NCBI RefSeq assembly: GCF_001864835.1
Contig: NZ_MJGI01000002.1
Span: forward strand, 1-56,961
Length of the DNA stretch: 56,961 nucleotides
Direction of reading: 5' to 3'
DNA from: Curtobacterium sp. MCBA15_001
GTDB taxonomy: Bacteria > Actinomycetota > Actinomycetes > Actinomycetales > Microbacteriaceae
Shown here: positions 56,951 to 56,961 of the stretch, piece by piece
How the letters are laid out: each line of letters starts with the position of its first letter
Numbering within the stretch: the stretch's first letter is position 1
Position numbers and translations under genes: made by a program
Notes under the pieces: generated by a model
The model's input: only the letters and a program-made list of their open reading frames with translations
The model's database searches: none
Told to the model about the DNA's origin: nothing

Positions 56951-56961
56951 GCGATGCCCGG

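Overview
This window is a piece of a very GC-rich actinobacterial chromosome. Many genes start with GTG, and the gene order matches mycobacterial housekeeping blocks: UPF0182 / PDZ-Lon / DUF2342 / ThiF-like / uvrD2 / nudC / adnB-adnA, then DUF3107 / ferritin-like / DEAD helicase, then dapE-dapD, dapC-fdxA, mshB and typA. Together with codon use and small-gene content this points to Microbacteriaceae, and Curtobacterium is my best guess. The genus is an inference; the phylum is secure. No phage, transposase, integrase or CRISPR array is visible.

Layout. 1-2895: the start of a Tyr-Gly-Gln-rich low-complexity protein (cut by the window edge), a PLP aminotransferase, and a convergent Nit2-like amidase. 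2896-3883: about 1 kb without genes, carrying seven head-to-tail copies of an exactly 55-bp inverted-repeat element; two more copies lie at the right edge of the window. 3884-3960: initiator tRNA-fMet with its own promoter and terminator. 4022-21160: UPF0182 membrane protein, Lon-type PDZ protease, DUF2342 protein, ThiF-like zinc protein, UvrD2 helicase, NudC, a kinase-fold protein lacking catalytic residues, and the AdnB/AdnA end-resection helicase-nuclease. 21288-27263: DUF3107, a small membrane protein, ferritin-like protein, DEAD-box RNA helicase, PHP phosphoesterase, Xaa-Pro aminopeptidase and a GNAT acetyltransferase. 27537-34326: general stress protein, an MgtE_N-CBS / DUF1003 / Mrp operon, a secreted GH18 chitinase, TatB and an O-methyltransferase. 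34377-38945: small ATPase, DUF3117, AI-2E-type exporter, PIG-V-like mannosyltransferase and DapE. 39065-44944: DapD, citrate synthase, DapC, ferredoxin, an MshB deacetylase fused to a membrane domain, and a lipoprotein. 45062-49106: M20 amidohydrolase, TypA/BipA and a CPBP protease. 49194-55311: a peptide ABC importer with two fused ATPase domains and a divergent binding protein. 55444-56735: peroxiredoxin and a PH-domain membrane protein.

How genes work together. DapD, DapC and DapE are three steps of lysine/meso-diaminopimelate synthesis. AdnA and AdnB form one heterodimeric machine and sit beside another UvrD-family helicase. The aminotransferase and amidase at the left edge would suit a glutamine transaminase/omega-amidase pair. 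The importer genes form one operon opposite their binding-protein gene.

Expression signals. At least 20 genes have a TANNNT -10 hexamer exactly 6 (sometimes 7) bases before the start codon and no Shine-Dalgarno, so about half the genes here should give leaderless mRNA. I used this to choose several starts. Convergent gene ends carry perfect or near-perfect palindromes of a recurring GACGGGAGGC-armed family that should act as bidirectional terminators.

Best candidates for something undescribed: the fixed-length 55-bp element family; an 11-codon relay ORF joined by ATGA overlaps to both neighbours in the importer operon; and the degenerate kinase lodged in the DNA-repair cluster.
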